From Nymphaea colorata (Eukaryota; Streptophyta; Magnoliopsida; Nymphaeales; Nymphaeaceae), in contig NC_045146.1 in assembly GCF_008831285.2 (NCBI RefSeq), forward strand, positions 11,168,972-11,232,971: a DNA stretch of 64,000 nucleotides, read 5' to 3'. Below, in pieces: positions 20,930 through 32,200 of the stretch. Numbering within the stretch: the first letter of the stretch is position 1; each line of letters begins with the position of its first letter. The position numbers and the translations under genes were made by a program. The notes under the pieces were generated by a model, which saw only the letters and a program-made list of their open reading frames with translations, searched no databases and was not told the DNA's origin.

Positions 20930-21785
20930 AATTTTTGTGCATGAGTACTTGTGGATATCAAAGCATAAGATTGTATACCGATGTGTGACTTGTGTGTGAT
21001 GAAATATGAAATTTCCATGAAGCCTAAAATCATCTATTGAGGTACGAAAATGTGTGCCGAAGCATAAATCATGTGCTAAAGCCCATGAACCACGAAATCA
21101 TGCACTTAAGCATAAATACTTGTAAAAGCTTGCATGCACCGAAGTGTGAAATCATGTGCTACATGCACAAAATTGTGCGTTGAAGCAAAAATCATGTTGA
21201 GGTATGAAAATTTGTGCCAAAATGTGAAATCATGTGTTGAAGCTTGAAAAGGGGCATGAAACCATGAAATCATGTACCAAAGCATGAAATATGAAACTTG
21301 TGTGTGTCAAAGTGTGAATCATGTACCAAAGGCATGAAATTTTACATTGAAGTGTGAAGTCTAAAAAGTTAAAAACTTGTATTTGTCGAAACACACAATC
21401 ATGTGTTAATGTACAAAAATATGTGTCAGAGAGCCAAATCATGTGTCAAAGCACCTTGCGAAAGCATGAAATAATGTACTAAGGTATGAAATTTGAAACT
21501 TGTATGTGCTGATGTACAAATTGTGTGCCAGAGGCATGAAATTTAGAGACTTGTAAACTTGTGTGCATCAAAGTGCAAAATCATGTGTCAAATGCACAAA
21601 ATTTTGAAAACTTGTATGCACCAAAACATGAAATTGTGTGTCAAAGGCATGGAATTTTGGAAACTTGTAAAACTTTTGTGTGTCAAAGCACAAAATTATA
21701 TGCCAAAGACACAAAGTTTTGAAAATTACTTGTGTGTGCTGGAAGGCAAAATTGTGTGTCGAAGGCACAAATATTGAGAACTTGT
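20930..21785. repeat. Degenerate tandem array of 'gtgtcaaagcatgaaat' type units
   Basis: About 850 bp are filled with variants of 'catgaaatcatgtgtcaaagca', 'aaattgtgtgccaaaggcat' and 'gaaacttgtatgtgt'. The spacing is roughly 20-60 bp, giving a higher-order pattern near 'gaaaacttgt...aaagc...aaatt'. Variation is high, with no coding signal (the short frames are repeat translations). Confidence 0.85.
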
Positions 21786-22209
21786 CAAATTGCTTAGCAG
21801 AATATTTGATGTTTTTTTCCTATTGAAGCCCTTTGAAATTCTTGAAAATTTTGTTATATTTTGAACAAAACTTTGAAAATTTCCTTTCATAAGACTTTAT
21901 GGTCATCCTTCTCTATTAAAGTGCAGCATATGTCAACTTTGAAAAAAAGGATGCCACAGTATAAAAGGCAGCAAAGGAAGTGCATGAATCAAACAGAGAA
22001 TAAAGACTAGTCTAGCCATCAAAGAAATTGAGATGTTAAATGGAAAATCGACTTTATTTTAAAAAAAATTGAGGAAGGGAACACCACTCCCTACATTTCA
22101 AGGGAAGAGAATAAAAAACAAAGCAGTAATAAGTTCAACTTAGGCCCCTGCATTCTTCTCATGATTGAAGAATGGATTCTTGAGGATCTTAGGTTCCTAC
22201 TCCACTAAA
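21786..22209. other. Spacer before the copia LTR
   Basis: This is AT-rich DNA with no recognised gene. The last five bases before the LTR are 'ctaaa', one half of the expected 5-bp target duplication. The other half is not in this window. Confidence 0.5.
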
Positions 22210-22480
22210 TGTTGTGTTTCAATGAGATGCAATCTTCATTACTGTAGAAACAAAATGTGCACGAGAGTAGAAGAAAGCACACAGATGTAACGTGGAAAAC
22301 CCTCGACTCGAGGAAGAAAAACCACGGGTGAGGAGGTCTGGTGCCCACTAGCCTCCAGACACTCTCTCTCTTCAACACTTCATTAACACAAAGATTAGGG
22401 TTTACAGAAGTATAAGTAGTCCTAATTAGGACAACCGGATCGGGTACGGATCCGGACCCGAACAACAAAACCCGTCAACA
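22210..22480 (-). repeat. Copia 3' LTR, 271 bp, with adjacent polypurine tract
   Basis: Read on the minus strand it starts 'tgttgacggg' and ends 'gaaacacaaca', giving the TG...CA ends of an LTR. Immediately upstream on that strand is the polypurine tract 'cttgagggggag' (22,481-22,492), which primes plus-strand DNA synthesis. The polyprotein stop codon TGA falls inside the first bases of the LTR. Confidence 0.85.
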
Positions 22481-24539
22481 CTCCCCCTCAAGTTGGGCAT
22501 ACATATCAAACATGCCCAACTTGGATACATTTCTCTCAAATAGAGTTACACTTAAGGCCTTGGTTAGGACATCAGCAGTTTGGTCTTCAGACTTCATGTA
22601 AGGTAGCGTTAATTCCTTAGCATCAATTCTTTCTCTGATGAAAGTGACGGTCGATCTCCACATGCTTTGTTCGATCATGAAGAACCGGGTTGTTAGCCAA
22701 GTTAATTGCAGACTTATTATCACAATACATCCTCATAGGCCCTTCAATCTCTATTCCAATATCTGTCAGTAAGATCTTCAGCCATAACAATTCTGATACC
22801 CCAGTAGCCACAGCCCTATATTCAGCCTCTGCACTCGAGCGGGAACACACATCTTGTCTCTTGCTTCTCCAAACAACCAAATTTCCCCCCAAGTAGACGC
22901 AGTATCCTGAAGTAGATCTTCTGGTGTCAATACAGCCTGCCCAGTCTGCATCAGAATACCCTTCAACTTCATAGATCTTTGTTGCACATATAGAAGTCCC
23001 TTTCCGGGTTCTTCTTCAAGTAGCACAAAATTCTATCTACAGCCTTCAAGTGCATATCTGTAGGTGCATGCATGAACTGGCTCATCACATTTACAGCAAA
23101 TGTGATATCAGGTCTAGTCAGAGTGAGATAAATCAGTTGCCAACTAGACGTTGATATCTCCCTTTAGCTTCTTCACCCAACAGTTCTCCATCTTTGCTAC
23201 CAAGTTTATGCCCAGCATCTATAGGAGTAGAGGCTGGTCTGCATCCCAGTTTTCCTGTCTCCTTTAGTAGATCCAGGGTATACTTCCTTTGACTAAGTAC
23301 AAGAGTTGTACCTGATCTAGCAATTTCAATACCCAGAAAATACTTCAGCTTACCAAGATCTTTTAGATCGAATTCAGTAGATAGTAAACCCTTTAATCTT
23401 GCTATCTCTTCCTTATCATCACCTGTAACAATCATATCATCAACATAAACCAATAGTAGAGTAACTTTACTCTCTCTTCTCTTTACAAACAGGGTATGAT
23501 CTCCATTTCCTTGTTTGTAGCCATGTTTTCTTCATAACAAGTCTGAGCCGTTCAAAACCATGCTCGGGGAGACTGTTTCAGCCCATACAAAGCTTTCTTC
23601 AATTTACAGCATTTTTCCAGGCTTCTCAAAAACCTGGTGGCATGCACATGTACACTTCCTCTTCGAGATCTCCATTGAGAAAGGTATTTTTTACATCAAG
23701 TTGGCACATCTCCCAACCCTTCAGCACCGCCAATGAAATAATAACTCTAATAGTCTTCATCTTTGCACAGGAGCAAACGTCTCTAAGTAGTCGATCCCAT
23801 ATTTCTGACTGAACCCTTGGCACCAATCGTGCTTTGTACCCTTCAATGCTACCATCTGGTTTGTACTTAACAGTGTAGACCACTTCGACCCAACCAAGTG
23901 GGCTGCTTCAGGAATATCAACCACCTCCCATGTCTGATTTCTGTCTAAAGCTTCCATCTCTTCTTTCATTGCATGAGACCACTTAGTGTCACCCTGAGCC
24001 TCTGTAGCATTCCTGGGAATCACAACCACAGCCAAGGAGGATACAAAACATTTATAGTCAGTGCTCAATCTAGAGTAAGATACGAAGTTACCAATAGGGT
24101 GCTGGGTACATGACCTGACCCCCTTTCTCAAGGCAATAGGAAGATCCTCCTTTTCTTTTCCAACATCTTGCTTCTGAACACGACTTGGATCATCCAAGGA
24201 AGAAGTAGGATTGGGATTCGGTGTAACCTCCTCATCATCAATCACCTTGTCAGTACAAGCTCTTCTCCTGGAATACACCTGTCCAAACATATGATTACCC
24301 TCTTGTTCTGTCACCAAAGGATGCTCTCCCTCATTCTCCTGTTCATGTACATCAGTAGTCGTCCCCTCTTCATCTTTGCCATCTTCATCTTTGCCAAGCA
24401 CCTTGGCAACAGGATTCTCTTCACGCCTGTAATCCATAAAGTCTGTAAACTGAATTTCCTGTGTGGGAGAATACTCTTCCTTAGACATTAATTTCTCCCC
24501 CTGAAGAGAATTCTCACCAAAATAGGAGACATGTTCCAA
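22475..24539 (-). pseudogene. Copia reverse transcriptase and RNase H, frameshifted
   Basis: Order on the minus strand. An acidic linker and the reverse transcriptase entry ('AMKEEMEALDRNQTWEVVD') lie at 24,539-23,757. 'KARLVP' and 'QLDVKNTFLNGDLEEEVYM' lie at 23,883-23,626. The catalytic 'YVDDMIVTG' with 'DLGKLKYFLGIEI' lies at 23,453-23,133. RNase H with 'SSAEAEYRAVATGVSELLW' and 'CDNKSAINLANNPV' lies at 22,892-22,623, and the tail 'DQTADVLTKAL' at 22,723-22,475. The pieces are in different frames, so the gene is broken at three or more points. The catalytic YVDD is intact. The protein copied the element's RNA into DNA. Confidence 0.92.
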
Positions 24540-24583
24540 GAATGTGACATCTTTGGTAATGTGAAGACGACCAGTGGTAGGAT

Positions 24584-25700
24584 CTAGACATTTATAACTT
24601 TTTGAGTGGAAGAATACCCAAGAAAGACGCCCTTAATAGATTTGGGATCAAGTTTTTTCACATTGGGGCTGTGGTTATGTATGAAACACACACATCCAAA
24701 GACTCGAGGAGGAAGATGAAAAGGTTGACTACTCCCTGGAAGCATAGAGTATGGAGTACGACCCTTTAGCACACGACTGGGCATGCGATTAATCAAGTAG
24801 ACACTAGTAAGGATTGCATCACCCCAATAGTATTTTGGGAGATGTCTTTGGAACAGTATGGCTCGGGTGACATTGAGCAACTGACGATTTTTCCTCTCAG
24901 CAACCCCATTTTGAGGGGGATATAACTACAGGATGTCTCATGAACAATCCCCCTCTTTCGAAAGAATTCTTCAACAGTGAGACACAGATATTCACGAGCA
25001 TTATCAGACCGAAAAGTCTTGACAGAATTTCCATATTGGTTTTCCACTAGGAGGATGAAAGTTTCAATAATGTGAGGCACCTCACTACGATCTTTCAACA
25101 AATACACAAAGGTACATCTTGAATAATCATCTATAAAGGTTATAAAGTATTGAAAACCACCACGAGAATGAATGCCCGAAGGCCCCCACACATCAGAATG
25201 AACCAAGGAGAAAGCTTTATTAGAACGACTATTTGAAATTGGATAAGAAGCTCTAACATGCTTCGCAAACTGACACACATCACATGATAACATGGAAATG
25301 TTTAAACTAGAACATAGTTCAGGAACAAATGTTTCAAAATCCCAAATGGGAGATGACCAAGGCGTTCATGCCAAAACAAAAATAACTGACGACACTCTTC
25401 CTCCTTCTTCTCTGTTCTGCTGACTGCTGACATAAGAGCTGTGACAACGCGTATAGGAAGCCGATACAGTCTATCAGACACCAAAACCAATCCCAATCTT
25501 CTTCCCTGTCACCAAGTCCTGCAAAACACAACGTTTTTCAGAAAATATAAGCTCACACTTCAGTTCCTTGGTAATCTTACTAACAAATAACAAATTTAAG
25601 GGAAAATGAGGAACATGTAAGGCATCATGAACTAAAAAATTATTTAACAAGGAAAGACTCCCTTTCCCTGCCACTGAAGTAAAGAACCATCGGCAAGGGA
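24584..25700 (-). pseudogene. Copia integrase and pre-integrase region, frameshifted
   Basis: The region before integrase reads 'LHVPHFPLNLLFVSKITKEL' (25,674-25,474). The zinc-binding part has 'WHERLGHL' and 'CDVCQFAKH' (H,H,C,C). The catalytic core has 'VHSDVWGPSG', 'FIDDYSRCTFVYLLK' and 'RSDNAREYL' (D, D and E present) at 25,293-24,900, then 'YYWGDAILTSVYLINRMPS' at about 24,835-24,775 and 'VFGCVCFIHNHSPNVKKLDP' at about 24,700-24,640. Frame changes occur near 24,900 and 25,300. The sequence runs into the assembly gap, so the gag and protease are not seen. Confidence 0.9.
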
Positions 25701-25800
25701 NNNNNNNNNNNNNNNNNNNNNNNNNNNNNNNNNNNNNNNNNNNNNNNNNNNNNNNNNNNNNNNNNNNNNNNNNNNNNNNNNNNNNNNNNNNNNNNNNNNN
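25701..25800. other. Assembly gap (100 N)
   Basis: Exactly 100 N, a conventional placeholder for a gap of unknown size. Copia sequence is on the left and segmental duplication unit A on the right, so the junction between the two is not observed. Confidence 0.99.
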
Positions 25801-26165
25801 TATAGTTAAATTAACTGCATAAATTAATTTGATTTTTTAACTTATATTAATTTAAATTTCCAAATCAAATGGACTTCTGAAATTCCGTGACTAAATTCCG
25901 TAACTTTCCAGAAATTGAAAAATTCAACTTGCTAATTCAGATGATAAATAAGAAATAACTAATTCAAATGTATTAAACATATAGCAAGATTATTAAAAAT
26001 AAGTCAAATGGCATGCAAATATCGAAATACTCATGTTTGTTTTTGTTTTTGGATTGGCAAAGATACTTAGAACTCAGGGAGTTTGAACGACATATTATAA
26101 ATTTTATTAGTTCGTGGAAAATAGACATAGAAGGACAGTAGTGTAGTGCAAGACTCTATGACAAG

Positions 26166-26495
26166 CACTGCTGCAAAAAATGCCAATGGATAGATTGAGG
26201 GTGTGGAGAGGGAGCTAGATGCTGCGTTCAGCGGTGATTGTCGTCGCCGGTATTATTGGCTAAACCGGTGGCGCGTTCACCGGTATAGAATGATTCCAGC
26301 GGTGATTATTGTCACCTGTATAATTCTCTAGCGATGAAAAAAAGCACCGCTAGAGATGCCTACGCCGGTGATAATAATCGCCGGTATAACATTCTATAGC
26401 GGTGATACGTTCACCGGTATACATGTGCCACGGAATCTATACCGGTGATTTGCTCACCGTCTTCCCATCTATAGTGGTGATCAGCTCACCGCTAG
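26166..26495 (+). mobile_element. CACTA-like transposon left end with subterminal repeats, unit A
   Basis: 'cactgctgcaaaaaatgcc' at 26,166 resembles the CACTA-superfamily terminus (CACTR, a short spacer, then an A run). From 26,231 to 26,495 there are about ten copies of a CGGTGA motif in both orientations, such as 'ccggtgataataatcgccgg' and 'ggtgatcagctcacc', each forming a small hairpin. This is the usual subterminal transposase-binding array of plant CACTA elements. No matching right end was found within the unit. Confidence 0.65.
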
Positions 26496-27060
26496 TTTGA
26501 TGGATTAAGATGATGAATTTGATTTCTTCATTCTTCGTCCCCTTTTTCTTAGCACTTCTGTGTATGACAAGTGCATAGTAGGGTAAAATATCAGAGTGAT
26601 GAGAAGGGGTAGGAAAATATCGTGAGTGGGAGAGTCGAGAAGGCGATGTCGGTGCGGGCTGATGATCTTGGCTTAGACCTCCCATGGCTGAGGGGAGGTA
26701 CATCCACCTCCTCTATCACCAGCAGCTCCACTGGCTTCGAGCACATGGCCCCTGCATTCAGTTTCAGTAGGTGCTGTGTTGACATTAGATTCTTGTGAGA
26801 GAGAGATAGAGAGCAAGGGATGCATGTAGTTCATACGAATGGTCTTCCCTTTGGTAGCCATTGTTTATGATTGAAGGCAGGAAGACCAATCTTGCCTTTC
26901 TTAAGGTGCAACTTATGTTCATCAACCGATGCCCTCTCATATTCCGATTCCCTAGATAAATCCTTAATTCATTGTTCAACTCTTACTTGATCACATTCCC
27001 CTCTTTTGATGTCTTAATGCAGTTGATCAACCCGATTTCCTTCTCATTCCAAGTATACAA

Positions 27061-27827
27061 CATCCTCTGCATCTGACATAGCTCTTTTAGCGGTCTCTTT
27101 CAATCGTTCAATTTCCTTGCTTGCTTTCTCTAATTCTAACTGAAGAACATCATCTGTGCTGCTAGCGTTTCTCTTGTACCGCTCTGCGTCAGCCTTTTAA
27201 GTTCTCCAATTCTGCTTGAGCTGACGGAAGTTCGTCCTTCACTTGATTAGCTTCCATCGTGACTTCTTTGACTACAATTGCTAGATCGTCCAGAGCCTGC
27301 TTGCTCTTCTCTTCCGCTTTCCTCACGAATGAATCTCATCACACCCGCGAGCTTGCTTCTCTGCAAGATCCTCCATGTTTGAAATGGCCACTCCTCTCCA
27401 TCTCGTGCGAGTGCAAGATCTTTTTGCGCATTTTATAACTCCAACTTGAGTAATTCAATGGTTTCACCCATGTCATGAAGACCAATCTTGCCCTTCTTGA
27501 CACTTCTATGAGTGTCTTCAAGATCATCGCTGTTTGCCAGACCGATGCCTCCATCGCTTGAATCATCTCCCATAGAGAAGATATTTGAAGCTTAGTTTTC
27601 AAGAGACATCTTTGTTCCTCAAGCAGCTTTGTTAATGACTCCATCGATTCAAAGGCTCCATCCTTGGATGCTTTAGCCATCTGAATTTCCCTCTCCAGCT
27701 TCTCAATCATCTTCTTACTCTCCAATAACATACTTGATGGCTGGAATTCGGAATCTCTGGTACTATGAAGCCCCAAATTCAGTTTCTCCAGCAATTCTTC
27801 CCTTTCTCTTAACATTGACTCAACTTC
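27061..27827 (-). pseudogene. Coiled-coil protein gene fragment, unit A
   Basis: Minus-strand frames give a Glu/Lys/Leu-rich heptad pattern. After an acceptor-like 'acagtag' the exon reads 'EVESMLREREELLEKLNLGL', then 'KMIEKLEREIQMAK', then in another frame 'GETIELLKLELQNAQKDLAL', and finally 'LELEKASKEIERLKETAKR'. Long coiled-coil plant proteins of the WEB/PMI2 kind and other cytoskeleton-associated proteins look like this. I cannot assign the family. The frame is broken by several indels and by a stop after 'SSRCDEIHS'. The longest frame here has 158 residues only because of a private indel near 27,605. Confidence 0.6.
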
Positions 27828-28669
27828 CTACTGTCAAACCCAACGGCCACAAGCAGAACGTGATTGTTGAATTTTCCAGGAACTGAGATGCATACTGGAA
27901 TTTCGAAGTCATGATGCTTGGAAATTTTGACTACGGTTGAGAGGAAGAACATCAGCGAGAGAGATAGAGAGAGAGAGAGAGGAGCTGGCCAGAGGCAGGA
28001 TGGCATAATGATGCTGGCCTTTGTATTGTTTCTTTACCAAAACCCCTTTACTTTTCCGTCTTAGTTGCCAACAGAGCAATCCAACTATCCGGTCTACCTT
28101 TCTTCTCCCCCTCTCTCTCAACATATGAAAGGAAGTTCGGACTCTTTGAGCAAATATTCTCAAGCCAGCAGAAACTTGAAGCAACCGTCTTTAAAAGTTT
28201 AAGACCAGGTCCATCCTGTTCGACCTTTAAAAGAACGAAAGAGGACATCTATGTGCGTGTCTTTTGAGTCATAGATAGTGTCATTTGCATAGATGATCAG
28301 TAGCATACTTTAATGATTCTGAGAACAAATAATATCAATCGGATACAAGCCTCAGTAAATTAATTTATTCAGTAATTTTTGTAAATTATAATCGACCAAG
28401 CTCCAATTTGAAAAACAAGACCCTGAAACCTAAAAGCTTTAGGGAGCGTCTGGACAATTCATTGACAAAATGATTTTTTAGAAAACTTGGTCTTGTAAAA
28501 ATGATTTTTTTAATGAGTTTTAAAAACATAGTTTTTATGTTTGGGTGGACGGACCAAAAAAAGGTAAAAAAAAGGTTTTCTCTGCAAGAAGAACTTTGGG
28601 AGAACAGTCCATAAAAACAGGAACCAAGGTTTGGCCTTGTGTCTATCAACTTCACTCAAAAATTAATCA

Positions 28670-28890
28670 TAGGGATGTCAATATATTTGATTTGATCGGA
28701 CCATTTTGAAAAAATTGAAGTACCAAAAAAAAAATTAATACCTAACTAAGAAATCAAATCAAATGTCGATTTAAGAAATAATAGCTGATTCGGATCTAAA
28801 TTTGGATTCATATATACATAAATATCCTCGGATTAAGTATAAATAAATATCCATTTGCATTTGGATTGGATCTATAAAAAATATTTATAG
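28670..28890 (+). repeat. hAT-like terminus with ATCCGAAT repeats, unit A
   Basis: It starts 'tagggatgtcaatatattt' and continues with words such as 'gattcggatct', 'ggattcatata' and 'catttggattgg', similar to the tandem repeats at 3,460-3,796, which end in the complementary 'catcccta'. Probably a left-end remnant of a related hAT element. No right end is visible. The same remnant occurs at 46,738 and 62,655. Confidence 0.42.
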
Positions 28891-29044
28891 TTTTGCCCCA
28901 ACACCCCCGTCCTCGATGGCGAGTCTCCCTGTTACGCCCGTAAGTTTTAAAAAAGGTTGTGAAATTTAAAACTAAAGTGTGTTTTTGAAACGATACATAG
29001 TATTTAGGTCGATTTTGAAAGTTTGGTGAGAGGGAGGTTCATCG

Positions 29045-29237
29045 AGCCCTACCCGCCTCTTTCCTTCTTCCTAAAATCCAAGAGCACGGACAAACTTTCT
29101 GCCCGTTAGAGCATAATTTCTGTTTTTTGTCCTTGAGAAGGCTCGTCTTCCTCTTGCAGAAGCTCTCCGCTCCGCGTGCAGCTGCTCATTCTCGTATCGC
29201 ACGTCTGCATCAACTCCTCTTCCGCATCTGTGTCGAG
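29045..29237 (+). other. Leader-like exon with splice donor, unit A
   Basis: A CT-rich, GC-richer block after AT-rich DNA ends at a consensus donor, TCGAG|GTAAGG, at 29,237. A T-rich, intron-like sequence follows. This is the usual look of a plant 5' untranslated first exon. The 102-residue minus frame and the plus frame over it are not recognised as protein. It may have been captured together with one of the downstream gene pieces. Which gene it belonged to is unknown. Confidence 0.45.
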
Positions 29238-32200
29238 GTAAGGCGCAGGCTTGCCTCTTTCTATTGCGTTTTATTTCCAAACAGCCTGTGTTTCCTGTCT
29301 GCGTTTCCCCAAATCGCAGCCCTAGTCGTCTTCTTCGCCCTTCGACATAGGGAGGGTTGTTTTAGATCTACTTATGTTTGAAAACGTGTTTAATTGGATC
29401 ATAAGTTTGCAAAAGGACCTGCTTACGGCATGAATGTTATATGAATATCGGACTTTCACGCGTTGTTGTTCTTCTTTGTTGGTTGCTAAATACTTTTATC
29501 TGTTTAGTTATATTTGGGCCTGTCCATTGCCTAGCATTAATGACATTATTGGCTTTTGGTTCAAATTGTATTTGCAAATAATAAAAATTTTACCGTTCCC
29601 GAACAATATCTAAGTCTCTTTCTCTCTCTCTTTCTTTGTGTGTGTGTGTGTGTTGTGTGAAGCTTGAGGGTTCGAGGGTCTTGTGTATAGCGTCTATGAC
29701 TTCCTCCCCCTTTTTTGGTCAAAGCTTGTGAATCCTTTTTCAGCCTTCTTCAACTGTAATTTAGAATCTTAATGTATCACTGAAACATGTATATCTTCTA
29801 CTTTGCATTGTTTTGTGTTCTGCAACTGTTGGTTTCTTTGTTTGAATCAAAGACATCATCCAATTGACACAAAACAGGGCAAAAATAAGTATCCAGAAAC
29901 AACGCAAGAAACACTCTGATAAGAATCCTCCGTTTAGGTGATTTGCATCATAATGGAAGTTTTATTTCTGTGAATTAACATAGCATGCAAACTTATAGAG
30001 TTCCAAAACCCTATTGTATATAGAACTGCCTCTGATTTTCAGTTAGTTTTGACCATGCTAAAAAACTGAGCTTGCTGAGCAAACTTGCTGTCTTTCCAAA
30101 ACAGTTGAGACATGCCAAAGCCTTGCTTTAAACTTTTGCGATGCAAACCTGCAGGGAGTAGGGGCCTTTCTTGACCATTTTATTGAACAAAAATTGAAGC
30201 TATACACAAACATACGAATACAGCTGAGGTAGAATTACACTCTAGACATACAATGAGTGTACAAAAGTTATACAGCATTAAACCATCAAACACGTGACCC
30301 CAACAGGAGAACTAACACACAGCTCCTCGCACCGAAAGAATTATCTTTTCCAAAGTTTGGAGTTCTTCACGTCGGAAGAATAATCTTTTCGGAAGTTTGG
30401 AGTGGGATGTTACCATCATCAATTTTGAGTCTACAAGCCATGTTGAAGATATTAGGGAAGAATTTGAGGATCATATTTAGATATTTCCTATAATTCAGCT
30501 TTTCTTGTATTTGCAGTTATGACTTGTGACCTATTTTGCTGATGGCTGGTCAAATTTGTCGTGGAAAGGGAAGGCTCAATGAGGCAGCACATTGTTGTAG
30601 TTAGGCTTTAGCAGTCGTTGTCTGGTATGCTTTTTTTTCCTTTTCTTCTTCCTTTCCTTCTTCATTGGTGGATTGCACTTGTCTGTTGTCAAAAAATGTT
30701 CCCCCTTAGTGCAGCCCCAATTAATTGTCACAGCAACCTTTGGGGGAATATGATGAAGGTTCATGGTCCATTACAAGAAGTGAGTTGCTTTGTTCTTTAA
30801 AGAGGAAATTCGTTTTCTATAAATTCTATAGAATGACAATTGTTTGATTTCTTTGCTAATGTACTTTACATTTTCTTTTATTTGTACTATTCTTGCCCTG
30901 TGTGCTTGAGTGTTGTGTCTCCATCTTGGGTGCAAGCATTTTGTGTTTTGATCTTCTTGCATGTGATTATACTTTTCTGAATTTTTTGTGATTTTTACTT
31001 TCTTTGATAGTTTAATTAGGAAACATTGTTTTTGAGAATTCCGTTCTACTTTGTACAGAAACTGGGCAGAATAAAAAAAACACAAAACAAATACAAAAGT
31101 TGTTCAAAAAATTCTGCATTTTGGTTTTCTAAATTCCTCTACTTCTGTAGAGTAAAAAAATCCTTAGTTTTGGTACCATCTCTTTACAATATCATGTCTT
31201 TTTAACCCAGATTTATGAACCTGTTAGAACTCGAAAAGTTTGCCTCTATTCTATTTCCGAACACTTTTTTACTTTGCTTTCTGCAGACAGCCCTACATTC
31301 AAAGTCTAACAATGCCCAGTCCCGTAGTTGTCATTATCATTTCTCTAATGATTTTACAAAAGCCGCTGCATAGGACTGGTTTATCCTGGGCTTCCTTCAT
31401 GGAAAGAGAAGAGCTTAACCTAAACCTCTTGCAAAACTTTCAATTAGTTGATGACCTAACATTTATACAGATATGAGAACTCGCCACCCTTAAACCACCC
31501 TTTTATGTAGAATATCATACTTTTATGGGAGAATTGGTGAAGTTCGTTCTTCTACCTAGTCTACCCAGTTTGTTTTGCATTTACCCCTCTTTTAGGGAGT
31601 AGAGTTCATTCCTCCTGGTGATATACCATTTGATGTCAAGAACTATTTTAAAAGATTTTTTTTTTAATTTTGTTTAAAAACATTTTAAAAATGTCTTCTC
31701 TCAAAATGATGTCTTTGCTTTACTCTTAGTATCTTCCTGAGTAGGAGAAAATTTCAAGCTTTTGTTGTCAATCTATGGAAGAGGAAAACTGAAAATTCCT
31801 GGATTTGAACAGCAAGGAAAACTCCTATGAAGCTGAGAAAGTCAAGACTAGGAAATGCTATTGACTCTGGTGTTCATACATTTACAAGGATTTAACATGA
31901 GATATACTGAGAGAGAAGCCACAATGCTCTGTAAGATCTTGGCAGGTAGCAAAATGAGGGTTGAGAGATTGGCTCGGGGCTTGTGTAGTTGTTCCTCTAA
32001 GTTGGTAATCAAGAGTACCGGATAGGCATAAAGCTTATTTATGTCTATTTCGCGAAGATAATGACTTATGAGCCTTTGGCTCGTTGAAAACTCGTAAGAT
32101 GAAGCGGGTTGGACATGTGACAAAGCTACACATAACCACCAAAGCGGTGGAGCTTCGTAGTAGCCTTTGAGGTGGTGAGTATTCCCTCAAGGTGAAGGTC

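Larger units (their letters stand above)
22210..25700 (-). mobile_element. Ty1/copia retrotransposon, 3' part
   Basis: This is a minus-strand element with its 3' LTR at 22,210-22,480, a polypurine tract and a polyprotein read leftwards. The polyprotein order is pre-integrase zinc region, integrase, reverse transcriptase, RNase H, as in Ty1/copia and unlike Ty3/gypsy. The gag/protease part and 5' LTR are missing because the assembly gap begins at 25,701. Confidence 0.93.

Noticed and set aside
22690-22896. Plus-strand frames within the copia region
   Set aside because: These are antisense shadows of the RNase H coding strand.
26231-26495. Regularly repeated short inverted motifs resembling a CRISPR-like array
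   Set aside because: The motifs are short, variable, in both orientations and next to a CACTA-like terminus in a plant genome, which explains them as subterminal repeats.
30771-31085. 104-residue minus-strand frame repeated exactly in unit B
   Set aside because: Conservation is explained by the recent segmental duplication. The Lys/Asn-rich composition fits AT-rich noncoding DNA and no domain is visible.
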